Shown here piece after piece: positions 52,228 to 60,926 of a DNA stretch of 64,000 bases (within the stretch, counting starts at the first letter, position 1; each line of letters starts with the position of its first letter). The stretch is from DAHUXN01 sp963729815. Its GTDB lineage: Bacteria; Acidobacteriota; Terriglobia; Acidiferrales; UBA7541. Location: assembly GCA_963729815.1 (NCBI GenBank), contig CAVSPU010000001.1, forward strand, positions 1 to 64,000, written 5' to 3'. The notes under the pieces were generated by a model. The model saw nothing but the letters and a program-made list of their open reading frames with translations. It had not been told where the DNA came from and did no database searches. Both the position numbers and the translations under genes were made by a program.

Positions 52228-53307
52228 GTGGCTTTGCGAAGCGTGGAACCCATTCGCTGGACCCCTGAAGGCGTCGTCCTTCTCGATCAGCGCCACCTCC
52301 CCACCGAAGTCGTGTATCACACGTACACGGACTATCGCGAATTGGCCGCGGCGATCAAAGACATGGTAATTCGCGGCGCGCCGGCGATTGGCGTTGCGGC
52401 CGCCATGGGCATCGCTCTCGGCGTTTTGCATTCACGCGCAGCCTCGCTCGACGATTTGCGCGCGGAATTCAAAATCATCTGCGAGACGTTCGCTTCCACG
52501 CGCCCCACCGCCGTCGATCTTTTCTGGGCCATCGGCCGTTTTCAGGGCAAATTCGATTCGCTCGCGCGTAACGCCGCGCAAAATAATCTCGAGCCCATCA
52601 AGGACGCGCTCGTCGACGAAGCGCAGCAAGTCCATCGCGAACGCCAGCTCGCCGACGAAGCCATTGGTCGTTTCGGCGCGGAATTATTGCCCGCGAGCGG
52701 CCGCGTCATGACGCAATGCAACGCCGGCGCGCTCGCCACGGGCGGCATCGGCACCGCCCTCGGCGTGATTCGCGTCGCCGTCGAATCCGGCCACAAGCTC
52801 GAAGTGTTCGTCCCCGAGACACGCCCCTATTTGCAGGGCGCGCGCCTCACCGCCTGGGAACTTCAGCAGGACAAAATCCCGCTCACTCTGATCACCGACA
52901 ACATGGTCGGGCATTTCTTGAAGACCGGCGGCATCGGCGCAATTGTGGTCGGCGCGGATCGCATCGCCGCCAACGGCGACACGGCCAATAAAATCGGCAC
53001 GTATCCGATGGCCGTGCTCGCGCACGAACATCACATTCCGTTTTTCGTCGCCGCGCCGATTTCGACGCTTGATCTCTCGCTCGCTTCCGGCGACGCCATT
53101 CCCATCGAGCAGCGCCCGGCCGCGGAGGTAACGCACATGCGCGGCGTGCGCGTCGCCCCGGAAGTCACTGTCGCCAATCCTGCTTTCGACGTGACGCCCT
53201 CGCGCTTCATCGCCGCCATCATCACCGAGCGCGGCGTCGCTCGCGCCCCTTATGATCAATCGCTTCGTCGTCTCGTTGCGGGCGAACAAATTCCCGCCGT
53301 CCGCTAA
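52228..53307 (+). CDS. mtnA: S-methyl-5-thioribose-1-phosphate isomerase
   Basis: 359 residues (GTG 52228; TTG 52234 would be better spaced from GGAGG). Family blocks: AIKDMVIRGAPAIGVAAAMG, ASGRVMTQCNAGALATGGIG with the catalytic Cys, ETRPYLQGARLTAWEL, and GADRIAANGDTANKIGTYPM with the catalytic Asp. It converts methylthioribose-1-phosphate to methylthioribulose-1-phosphate in the methionine salvage pathway in the cytosol. No other salvage genes are adjacent in this window. Confidence 0.95.
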   Translation: MALRSVEPIRWTPEGVVLLDQRHLPTEVVYHTYTDYRELAAAIKDMVIRGAPAIGVAAAMGIALGVLHSRAASLDDLRAEFKIICETFASTRPTAVDLFWAIGRFQGKFDSLARNAAQNNLEPIKDALVDEAQQVHRERQLADEAIGRFGAELLPASGRVMTQCNAGALATGGIGTALGVIRVAVESGHKLEVFVPETRPYLQGARLTAWELQQDKIPLTLITDNMVGHFLKTGGIGAIVVGADRIAANGDTANKIGTYPMAVLAHEHHIPFFVAAPISTLDLSLASGDAIPIEQRPAAEVTHMRGVRVAPEVTVANPAFDVTPSRFIAAIITERGVARAPYDQSLRRLVAGEQIPAVR

Positions 53308-53334
53308 ACGCCGCCGCGCGCAGCGCTGGCCGTT

Positions 53335-54444
53335 TCATTCGAAGCGCAGCAGCACGATTTCCGGGTGTGTACCCACGCGCAGCGGCGGTCCCCATGTGCC
53401 CGCGCCGTAATTGATGTAGACGAGCATGTTCCCGAATTTTTGCAAGCCGTGGACAAATTGTCTGTAGACGCGCCGCGCAATTAACGTGAACGGAAAAAAT
53501 TGGCCGCCGTGCGTGTGTCCGCTGACTTGCAGCGAAACTCCCTCCGCTTCCGCAATCGGCAAGCGATGCGGCGCGTGCGCCAGTAAAATACTCGGCCGGC
53601 TCCGGTCGATCGCCGCCTGTTGCAGCACCGACCGATAAACTTCATCCTGTGCCAGTTCTTGGTCGTGCACGCCAATAATCTGCAGTCCGTCCACGTCCAC
53701 TTTTTCGTTGTTCAGCACGCGCACCCCTGCGCCTGCCATCGCCTCGAGATATTTCGTCCGGTCGCTGAATTCCTCGTGGTTCCCCGTCACAAAATACGCG
53801 CCCAGCGGCGCCGTGAGCCAGCGCAGCGGCTCGGCCAGGCGCTTCACGTTGACCGCCGTACCGTCGTAATAGTCCCCGGGAATAAGCACCACATCCGGCT
53901 TCAGTTTGTTCAGCAATCTCACCATCCGGCGAATGAACCAGTAATTCCTCACGTGCCCAAGATGCGTGTCGCTCAGAACTGCGGCGATCCGCCCGCGCCA
54001 CGCCTCCGGCAAATTCGGCAGCGCAATCGAAATGCGGCTCACCCGCGCTCGGCTCGCATTGAAGATCCCGTAGACCCCCGCGAGCGCCGCCAGGCCGAAA
54101 ATTATTCCAGCCATAGCTCGCGAATTCACGGATAGACCCGCCAGGCGCGTCACGCCGTAAACCAGCCAGCACGCGCAGGAAGCTAGGAAAAAGTAGCTCA
54201 CAAATCCCAGCCAAATGGCGGCGAGCGTGTAAAACGCCCGCACAATCACGTTGTGGAACTTGAACGCCAGCAGCGATGCGCCTACAAACGTCATGGAAAG
54301 CACGACCATCAGGATTCGCAGCGTGAAAACGCCATGTGGATTAAACGGCGCCCAAAATGCAATCCACGTATCGCAGATAACCCAGTGCGCTAGCCACAGG
54401 ATCGATTGAATGACCGCAATGAAGAAAACGATTCGCGTTCGCAA
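53335..54444 (-). CDS. membrane-bound metallophosphoesterase
   Basis: 369 residues from TTG 54444 with AAGGA upstream; a longer reading starts at 54543. Four to five N-terminal membrane segments, then the phosphoesterase domain: VLSDTHLGHVRNYW, LIPGDYYDG, YFVTGNHEEFSDR, LLAHAPH and VSGHTHGGQFFPF. These are the metal-ligand motifs of the YaeI/calcineurin-like group, which act on lipid or nucleotide phosphates at the membrane. Substrate unknown. Tail-to-tail with mtnA. Confidence 0.88.
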   Translation of the reverse strand: MRTRIVFFIAVIQSILWLAHWVICDTWIAFWAPFNPHGVFTLRILMVVLSMTFVGASLLAFKFHNVIVRAFYTLAAIWLGFVSYFFLASCACWLVYGVTRLAGLSVNSRAMAGIIFGLAALAGVYGIFNASRARVSRISIALPNLPEAWRGRIAAVLSDTHLGHVRNYWFIRRMVRLLNKLKPDVVLIPGDYYDGTAVNVKRLAEPLRWLTAPLGAYFVTGNHEEFSDRTKYLEAMAGAGVRVLNNEKVDVDGLQIIGVHDQELAQDEVYRSVLQQAAIDRSRPSILLAHAPHRLPIAEAEGVSLQVSGHTHGGQFFPFTLIARRVYRQFVHGLQKFGNMLVYINYGAGTWGPPLRVGTHPEIVLLRFE

Positions 54445-54643
54445 ATGATTGCGTCCTTGGTTCAAATCCCGTTCAACCGCGGCGCCTCTCGCCCGCGTCG
54501 AATCCCGAGCCCGCCATCCCAAGAAAAACAAGCAGCGCCACAACCCCGCAAATTACGTATCCAATCATTGCACGCCCCCGATCCCCGCATCCCGCCAATC
54601 CACGCCAAACCAAGTCGCAAGACGCCACATCATTTCGTCTCGC

Positions 54644-55336
54644 TCACTGCACCATCGTGCCTTGTCTCGCTTCATCTCCGGCGCTCTGCATCATTTCCGG
54701 CCGGCGGAAATGCCGGTCGAGCGCCTCGCGTAACTGCAACCGCGCCCGCACGGCTCGCGCTTTCACGGCCGGAATCGAGAGCCCCAGCGCCTGAGCCGTT
54801 TCCTCCGTTGAAAATTCCTCGATATCTCGCAGTTGAAAAACCGCGCGAAACATTGGCCGCAGCCCCGCAATCGCCTCGCTCAGGATTCTCTGCATTTCCC
54901 TCTGCGAATACCGCTGCTCCGGCGTCGGTCCCCAGTCCACCAATTGCACGGGCACCGGCAGATCCTCTTCCACCGGCTCATCCAGCGAAAACTCCTTCAC
55001 GCGGCGCTTCTTGCGCAGCTTCATCAGCGCCTGGTTGATGGCGATGCGCGTCAGCCACGTGGAAAATCGCGAATCGCCCTGAAATTTGTCCAGGTGCTGA
55101 AACGCCTGCACGAACGCTTCCTGCGACACATCCTCGGCGTCTTCGCGGTTCTGCATGATGTTCTGCGCCAGACGAAAAATTCGTCCCTCGTATCGCTCTA
55201 CGAGCTTTTCGAACGCCTGCGCATCTCCCCTTTTCGCCGCGGCCACCACCGCCGCCTCACTGTCGGGCAGTGTGCCGCCGGCTGCGATGATTCCCGCATT
55301 TCCCCCGCTCACTTTCCCTCTGAGTTCAAGTGTCAT
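54644..55336 (-). CDS. ECF-type RNA polymerase sigma factor
   Basis: 230 residues. Sigma region 2 (FEKLVERYEGRIFRLAQNIM, NREDAEDVSQEAFVQAFQHL, STWLTRIAINQALMKLRK) and region 4 (LRPMFRAVFQLRDIEEFSTE, ETAQALGLSIPAVKARAVRA). It resembles RpoE/SigW-type regulators of the envelope stress kind. No anti-sigma gene is clearly visible in the 100 bp downstream. The promoter region is shared with the divergent HxlR gene. Confidence 0.93.
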   Translation of the reverse strand: MTLELRGKVSGGNAGIIAAGGTLPDSEAAVVAAAKRGDAQAFEKLVERYEGRIFRLAQNIMQNREDAEDVSQEAFVQAFQHLDKFQGDSRFSTWLTRIAINQALMKLRKKRRVKEFSLDEPVEEDLPVPVQLVDWGPTPEQRYSQREMQRILSEAIAGLRPMFRAVFQLRDIEEFSTEETAQALGLSIPAVKARAVRARLQLREALDRHFRRPEMMQSAGDEARQGTMVQ

Positions 55337-55375
55337 CCCCTTCTCCTCGTCAGATTGGATGCGTCTCCCCTCAGA

Positions 55376-55394
55376 TAGTTACTTAAAATAACTA
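55376..55394. promoter_or_regulatory. dyad in the sigma factor / HxlR divergent promoter
   Basis: TAGTTA-CTTAAAA-TAACTA, a perfect 6-bp dyad with a 7-bp centre. A second palindrome ACTTTAAAGT lies at 55415-55424. Both are in the 126-bp gap between sigma factor and HxlR genes, in an AT-rich stretch unlike its surroundings. They fit the AT-rich dyads bound by HxlR/MarR-fold regulators. Confidence 0.55.
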
Positions 55395-55462
55395 GTTGCC
55401 TTCATAAAGCAGGAACTTTAAAGTAACCAAGTCACATCGCCCGGCATCTCACGATTGAGGGT

Positions 55463-55870
55463 ATGAACATGAAAAAGGGTCCGTGCGAGGCATCCAGTCA
55501 GTGCCCGATGCACAGTCTCCTCCAGGTGCTCGCGCGCCCTTGGACAATGTACATTCTATGGGTCTTAAGCCAGGATGGACCCACGCGCTTTGGTGCCCTT
55601 CGTCGAAAAGTCGAAGGAATCTCCTCGCGCGTCCTCACCGAAAGGCTTCGCGCCCTCGAAGACAAGGGCTTTGTCTTCCGCAAGTACGAGGCCTCGATCC
55701 CGCCCGCCGTCACCTATGGCCTCACCAAGCGCGTCAAAGAAATTCAGAGCATTCTCAGCCAGTTGAATGAAGTTGCCCGCAAATGGCAGGAGGAAGATGC
55801 CTCGGCCAGCGGCGTCGGAGCCGGCACAAGTCCCCAAATTCGCTCCCCTGAAACCGTCCGCCCCTCCTGA
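55463..55870 (+). CDS. HxlR-family winged-helix transcriptional regulator
   Basis: 135 residues. CPMHSLLQVLARPWTMYILW, RFGALRRKVEGISSRVLTER and LRALEDKGFVFRKYEASIPP, VTYGLTKRVKEIQ are the HxlR core blocks. The start has Cys residues (CEASSQCPM), as in redox-sensing family members such as HypR. It is divergent from the sigma factor and likely binds the dyads in between, possibly linking thiol stress to sigma factor output. That link is inference. Confidence 0.9.
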   Translation: MNMKKGPCEASSQCPMHSLLQVLARPWTMYILWVLSQDGPTRFGALRRKVEGISSRVLTERLRALEDKGFVFRKYEASIPPAVTYGLTKRVKEIQSILSQLNEVARKWQEEDASASGVGAGTSPQIRSPETVRPS

Positions 55871-56079
55871 ACGCGTGCGCAACATTCCCGCGACCATTTT
55901 TAGAAAGCAACTTTACCCGGCAAGAGACCGTCTAAACTTAAGCAACCACGGCAGCTTTTCAAAGTTTGGTTTTGCAGCAGGCAGTGTAGAATTGGCAGTG
56001 TTTCAGCCCGGCTCATGAAGAGCGAGGAGAGGCAAGCTCCCTGGGGAGCGAGTTGATCCCACACACGGAGGAGATGGAA

Positions 56080-56754
56080 ATGTTCTTGCGGAAACTGCTG
56101 GTACTCGTCTTTATTCTGAGCTGCGGCGCCACTTGCGCGATGGCGCAGGACACGTACGCGGACAAGTTCGAAGTGACGCCTTTTGGCGGCGCCAAATTCG
56201 GCGGCAAAATCAACGTCCTCGGCTATGACGCAAATGCCAACGTCGAAAATCTTTTCATCAAGAGCAGCATCGACTACGGTGTAATTGCCGATTATTCCAT
56301 CTTTGACAGTTTCGCGGTGGAATTCATGATGGTGCGCCAGCCGACGAGCTACAGTCAGCAGGACTACACCTACACGCCGCCTGCGACTGAATTTCTCACC
56401 AATGGCACTCTGAGCACCTATACCTTCGGCGGCGCTTATACCTTCCGCGGCGATTCCAATATCAGGCCTTTTGTTGCCGGCGGCGTCGGTTGGACGAATT
56501 TCGGAAACCTCGATAGCCAGCCGAATACGCTCTACGTCGGTTTCAACAACAAAGTCGCCTACAACATTGGCGGCGGCGTGAAATATTATTTCAGCAAATA
56601 CGTCGGTCTTCGCTTCGATATGCGCTGGATGGCCAGCCGCACCACTCCGAATCAAACGACGCAGTGCAGCGGCTACTATGGCTGCGGAACATACTCTGGG
56701 AGTTACAAGGCCAACCAGGGCGAAGCCAACCTCGGCCTGATTCTCCACTTCTAG
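56080..56754 (+). CDS. outer-membrane beta-barrel protein
   Basis: 224 residues from ATG 56080, seven bases after GGAGGAG. Signal peptide (LRKLLVLVFILSCGATCAMA). The mature part alternates hydrophobic and polar residues (EVTPFGGAKFGGKINVLGYD, YTFGGAYTFRGDSNIRPFVA, VGLRFDMRWMA) and ends in LGLILHF with the terminal Phe typical for barrel insertion. It resembles the OmpW/OprF-like 8-stranded barrels. Followed by a strong terminator. Confidence 0.85.
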   Translation: MFLRKLLVLVFILSCGATCAMAQDTYADKFEVTPFGGAKFGGKINVLGYDANANVENLFIKSSIDYGVIADYSIFDSFAVEFMMVRQPTSYSQQDYTYTPPATEFLTNGTLSTYTFGGAYTFRGDSNIRPFVAGGVGWTNFGNLDSQPNTLYVGFNNKVAYNIGGGVKYYFSKYVGLRFDMRWMASRTTPNQTTQCSGYYGCGTYSGSYKANQGEANLGLILHF

Positions 56755-56795
56755 TTTTCTTGAATTATTGTAGTTTTCGCAAGAAGAATTAAGAA

Positions 56796-56836
56796 AAAGA
56801 GGAGCCTCTTCTCAAGAGAGGCTCCTCTTTGTTTTT
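56796..56836. terminator. bidirectional terminator after the beta-barrel gene
   Basis: AAAGAGGAGCCTCTT / AGAGGCTCCTCTTT stem around CTCA, flanked by A-rich and T-rich runs (TTTGTTTTT), 42 bp after the barrel gene stop. Confidence 0.9.
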
Positions 56837-56998
56837 CCAGTTCGCATTTCTCGCTGGCGGAAATCCCTAAACCAGTCTGTCGTCGCGCCACTCCAAAGAG
56901 CTCGTCAGCCTTTTTATCCTACGCGCGAGAGCGTAGTGGTATTTCACTCGCCAGCGGGAGCGCCGCTTCGTTTCGGAGAATCGGGCTCGATAATAAAA

Positions 56999-57022
56999 GC
57001 GGCCCGGGTTTCCCAGGGCCGC
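56999..57022 (-). terminator. terminator of the TonB receptor gene
   Basis: GCGGCCC / GGGCCGC with a 10-nt loop, followed on the minus strand by TTTTATTAT. It lies 33 bp after the receptor stop codon. The rest of 56837-56998 holds nothing I recognise. Confidence 0.8.
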
Positions 57023-57054
57023 CGTCGAAAACTGCCACGAAAAAAACGAACTGC

Positions 57055-60000
57055 CTAGAACGTGAATTGCGCCTTGAGCACGAGCACCCGTGCATTCGTC
57101 TGCCCGCCGAGCATCGATCCGAGAATGCTGGTCGGCGATCCGGCCGTGTTCAGAATTTCACCGAAATTCGGGCTCGAAGTATTGTTCACCGGCATGCCGA
57201 AATTCGGATGATTGAGCACGTTATAGGCTTGAACCCCGATTCCCAATCGCGCGCTTTGCCAAAAAGGAATGCTCGTTGTCTTCATCAGCGCCACGTCCAT
57301 GTTGAAAAAGTTCGGGCCCCGGAGGAAATTGCGCTGTCCCGTCGAGAATGCGGATTCCGCCCCGACATTGAATTCGCACGCCGCCGCGGTCAGACAGGTT
57401 GACGCCGTGCCCGGCGGCGCCAGGCAGCTCGGACCTGACGATGTCACCTGGCATCCCGTCGGCCCGCTGATATATTGCGGTATCACCTGTCCGAAATAAT
57501 TGGTCGCCTGCAGGCTCGCGCTGAGCGCGCCATCCACCGCGCTGTAGGGCAAGCCCGTGCGCGCAAAAACGACTCCTGAAAGTTGCCATCCATCCACGAG
57601 ATAATTCGACCCGTGCTTCCCGACGAACCGCCGCACGGGCAGTTCCCAGACGTAGTTCAGATTTCCGCTTTGCCGTACATCGTAATCGGACGAACCGTAG
57701 CTCCCCGAATAATTCAGCGGATCCTGGGGGCTCAGGAAGCTCGTGGGTGAAAATGCCGTGAACCCTCCGTTCGAGACGTCATCGAGCGAGTGCCCAAACG
57801 TGTAATTCCCTTGAATCACGCCGCGGCCCCACCCTCCGCTGATTTGGTGGCTGATCGTCAGCGTGGCTCCGTTGTAATGTGAATCGCCGCCACTGTACAT
57901 CACCGTGACTTCGCCAAACCGCGGGTCGGGAGCCTGCCCCAAGGGCAACGTGCCGAACGCCGACGTGCTGTAAGCGTTGGCGGAATTGGCCACAACCGGC
58001 TCGTGCACCCCGTGATTCCCTATGTAAGACAGGCTGACGTAGGTCGCGTTTCCCAACTGACGTTCAAGCTCCACGCTCCATTTCTGATATTGCGGAGTCG
58101 TGGATTTTGCTTCGGCCGTGAAAATATTAGGCGGCGTAAACGAGGCGTCGTTTGCCTGAATAGTATTGAACGTCTCGCTGCTGTAGAACCCCTGCTGGAA
58201 CGCGGTGTTCGCTCCCGTCACGTCGCTGAAGATGCTGGACCCTCTCGCGCCGGTTGTCGCCACAATGAAGTCATTCGTACTCGTAAACGTGGCATTGAAT
58301 GGCGGGTTCTGCGAGAACCGGTCCACGATCGACATCGGGAGCATGTTGTAGAAGATTCCTATGCCGCCGCGCAAAACTGTTTTCGGTCCCAGCCACCGCG
58401 GCTGCCAGGCAAACCCCGCCCGCGGCTCGTACACAATGCTCTGCAGGCCGCCCAACGCATGCTCTTGGTTGATTCCAATCGTCTGGTTATAGGGAATCTG
58501 CAACAAATTCGCCTGGTTCGTGCCATTCCCGACATCCTGGCTGAATGGCTGCGTCATTTCTGCAAAGCAGAGATTACGGCAAATAGGATCGGAATCGTGC
58601 TCCACCCGGAAGGCGAACGTAATGTTCAGCCGCTGGCTGTATCGAAAGTCGTCTTCGAGGTATCCTCCAGCGGTGTACTCCGCGATTGGCTCGGAAAGCG
58701 CTTGCGGAAATGATTGCGTATACGAATCGCCTGTTTGCCCTCCGTTATAAAGATCGTTGATTGTGTTGACGATCAGCAAACCGGTCGCCAGCGTTCCATA
58801 ATTGTGGTCGCTCATGTCCAGCCGCAGGTACTGTCCGCCAAGCTTGATCGTGTGCCTGCCGGCTGTCTTGGAAAAATCGTCGTTGAGCTGGACTTGAGTC
58901 ACATTTTGCCCGCGCGGCGTACTGCAGTCCTGGCCTCCAATCAACATAGGGAATCCTGGCCCCAGCGGCGCCGTAGCGCATGGATTTGGCGTGGCCGTGG
59001 TGATATAAAACGATCCGTCCGCCATTCCCATCGTCGTCGGGAAAGATTGATTGGCGGAAACCTGGCTTCCGGGCCCGAAAAACGCTGAAACATATTGCCC
59101 GGACACTCCGAACTGATTGACTGCCGAAGCGCCAAAACTGTGGTTCCACTCCAATTGTCCTTCGCTGGTAGGCATTGAGGCATTCACGTTGAAATTTCGG
59201 CTGATTGGGTCGGTATATGACGCCTGCGTGCCCCAGTCCCGCCCGATCCTCACGAACAGGCGGTCTTTTGGCGTGAGGTTGAAGTCCAGGCGCCCGGAGA
59301 CAAGCCATTCTTTGGTGAAATTATTCTCCGTCGTCGAGTATCCCATGGCACAGGGCTCCGCCGCGCTCCCCCCGATAGAATAAAACGACGAATTCAAATT
59401 GAATGCCCCGCATCCGTCCCCAGTAAAAACCACCTGGCCGTTGCTGTTGGTGAATTGGCCGGGAAACTGGTTATCCGTGGCCGTATTTGCCTGCGGAGCA
59501 TTGTTAAGCGTGCCGAAGAGAATGCCGCTGTAGAATGCCTCGACGTCCGAGCGGCCAAGATTCTGGAGGTTGGTCAGCGTGGCGGCCTGGAACTGCGGAC
59601 TGGGCATTACAACGGTCGCCAGCGAATCGTTCAGCAGGCGGTCCCCTTCGGTGTTGAGGAAGAAAAATACCTTATTCGGCTTCACCGCGCCGCCAAGCGA
59701 ACCTTGCCATTGATTGGCGCTGTCGAAGGGGCGCTGGATTGCCTGTTCGTTGTTGAAAAAATCATTGGCGTTCAGTATCCGCTCGTTCCAAAAAAAATTT
59801 CCCTCGCCGTGCAATTGATTCCCGCCCGAACGTGTCACGTAATTGACGTTCGCCCCCGCGAGTTCGCCGATGTTCCCCCCATAATTATTGCTCGAGATAT
59901 CCACTTCCTGGATTTCGTTCGTTCCCAGCAACATTCCCGTGGCGCCGATGTTATTGATGCTCTTGAACGGCTGGTCTTCGTCCATGCCGTCCCGCACAAA

Positions 60001-60555
60001 TTTGTTCGACGTCGCCGGCATTCCATACTGTGCGAAATTCCCCGTGCCACCCACCGTATTCATCACCACGCCGGGAGCGAGTTGCGCCAGATACGTCATA
60101 GCCTCGCCGGGATTCGGAATTTGAGAAATTTGCCGGCGCGTCAGCGCGACCCCCTCATTGCCATTTTCTTTTTTCAGCAGCGACGCCGCCTGCATCTCGG
60201 TGGGCTTCGGCTGCACCGACAGTTGAAACAGCACCACTACCGGCTCGCCCAGCGGAACCGTGACCACCTTCGCGGTTGGCTGAAAGCCGGTCGCCGTCAC
60301 GGTAATCGTGTATGACCCGGGATCGAGCAGCCCGAACTGGTAGGCGCCGTCGGCGGACGTCGTCGCCGTTTGCAACGTGCCTTTGGCATTGTTCTTCAAC
60401 TCCACCGTCGCCCCGTTCACCAGCGCTCCCTTCGGATTGGTCACGGTGCCTTGCACGCCGCCGGTCGTCATGGTCTGGGCTGCGAGCCGCTTCGAATTGA
60501 CCCCCAGAATTACCAGCAGCGCGAAGACCACATACATCAAGCGTTTCAAACTCAT
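57055..60555 (-). CDS. TonB-dependent receptor with CarboxypepD_reg-like domain
   Basis: 1166 residues from ATG 60555, six bases after GGAGG; longer readings exist to 60654. Signal peptide (LKRLMYVVFALLVILG). Then the carboxypeptidase-regulatory-like domain (GVQGTVTNPKGALVNGATVE, GSYTITVTATGFQP), the plug (TRRQISQIPNPGEAMTYLAQ, GGNIGELAGANVNYVTRSGG) and a long beta-barrel ending VLVLKAQFTF. These large Oar-like receptors import bulky substrates, often glycans or peptides, using TonB energy. No substrate clue is visible in the neighbourhood. Confidence 0.93.
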   Translation of the reverse strand: MSLKRLMYVVFALLVILGVNSKRLAAQTMTTGGVQGTVTNPKGALVNGATVELKNNAKGTLQTATTSADGAYQFGLLDPGSYTITVTATGFQPTAKVVTVPLGEPVVVLFQLSVQPKPTEMQAASLLKKENGNEGVALTRRQISQIPNPGEAMTYLAQLAPGVVMNTVGGTGNFAQYGMPATSNKFVRDGMDEDQPFKSINNIGATGMLLGTNEIQEVDISSNNYGGNIGELAGANVNYVTRSGGNQLHGEGNFFWNERILNANDFFNNEQAIQRPFDSANQWQGSLGGAVKPNKVFFFLNTEGDRLLNDSLATVVMPSPQFQAATLTNLQNLGRSDVEAFYSGILFGTLNNAPQANTATDNQFPGQFTNSNGQVVFTGDGCGAFNLNSSFYSIGGSAAEPCAMGYSTTENNFTKEWLVSGRLDFNLTPKDRLFVRIGRDWGTQASYTDPISRNFNVNASMPTSEGQLEWNHSFGASAVNQFGVSGQYVSAFFGPGSQVSANQSFPTTMGMADGSFYITTATPNPCATAPLGPGFPMLIGGQDCSTPRGQNVTQVQLNDDFSKTAGRHTIKLGGQYLRLDMSDHNYGTLATGLLIVNTINDLYNGGQTGDSYTQSFPQALSEPIAEYTAGGYLEDDFRYSQRLNITFAFRVEHDSDPICRNLCFAEMTQPFSQDVGNGTNQANLLQIPYNQTIGINQEHALGGLQSIVYEPRAGFAWQPRWLGPKTVLRGGIGIFYNMLPMSIVDRFSQNPPFNATFTSTNDFIVATTGARGSSIFSDVTGANTAFQQGFYSSETFNTIQANDASFTPPNIFTAEAKSTTPQYQKWSVELERQLGNATYVSLSYIGNHGVHEPVVANSANAYSTSAFGTLPLGQAPDPRFGEVTVMYSGGDSHYNGATLTISHQISGGWGRGVIQGNYTFGHSLDDVSNGGFTAFSPTSFLSPQDPLNYSGSYGSSDYDVRQSGNLNYVWELPVRRFVGKHGSNYLVDGWQLSGVVFARTGLPYSAVDGALSASLQATNYFGQVIPQYISGPTGCQVTSSGPSCLAPPGTASTCLTAAACEFNVGAESAFSTGQRNFLRGPNFFNMDVALMKTTSIPFWQSARLGIGVQAYNVLNHPNFGMPVNNTSSPNFGEILNTAGSPTSILGSMLGGQTNARVLVLKAQFTF

Positions 60556-60862
60556 CAATACCTCCATCCGATTTTCGCCACGGAGCAATTGCGGACCGAC
60601 GATTTTAGCCGGAAGTCGAGAAATCCCCCAAGATCCGTTTGGCAAGCGCCCCACAAGAGCGATACGCAGTTTACATCACTGCCCAATACGGGCCATACCC
60701 AATTTTGATCGCCCAAACTGACTGCAAGTCGCAGATACGCGCCTGCATATCAGCGTTTTCGACGGCGAATGACCTAGAGGGATGCCTTGTCGCGGGAGAT
60801 GGTTGCAGCGCAGATCGCGCGAGACCCTGCAAACATTCGAGTCGGTAACGCACGATCCATGT

Positions 60863-60899
60863 AGGACGCGGCCATGGTTGAATCCCATGGCCGTGTCCT
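60863..60899. terminator. hairpin downstream of the cytochrome gene
   Basis: AGGACGCGGCCATGG / CCATGGCCGTGTCCT (15-bp stem, one G-T pair) around TTGAATC. It lies 28 bp beyond the stop of the minus-strand cytochrome gene, without a clear T-run. The remaining intergenic DNA from 60556 to 60862 shows nothing recognisable. Confidence 0.55.
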
Positions 60900-60926
60900 G
60901 TCGCGATTGAGCGCGATTCGAATCCG

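Noticed and set aside
52228..53307. translation initiation factor eIF-2B subunit
   Set aside because: Same fold, but the catalytic Cys and Asp segments and the full-length pattern match the methylthioribose-1-phosphate isomerase.
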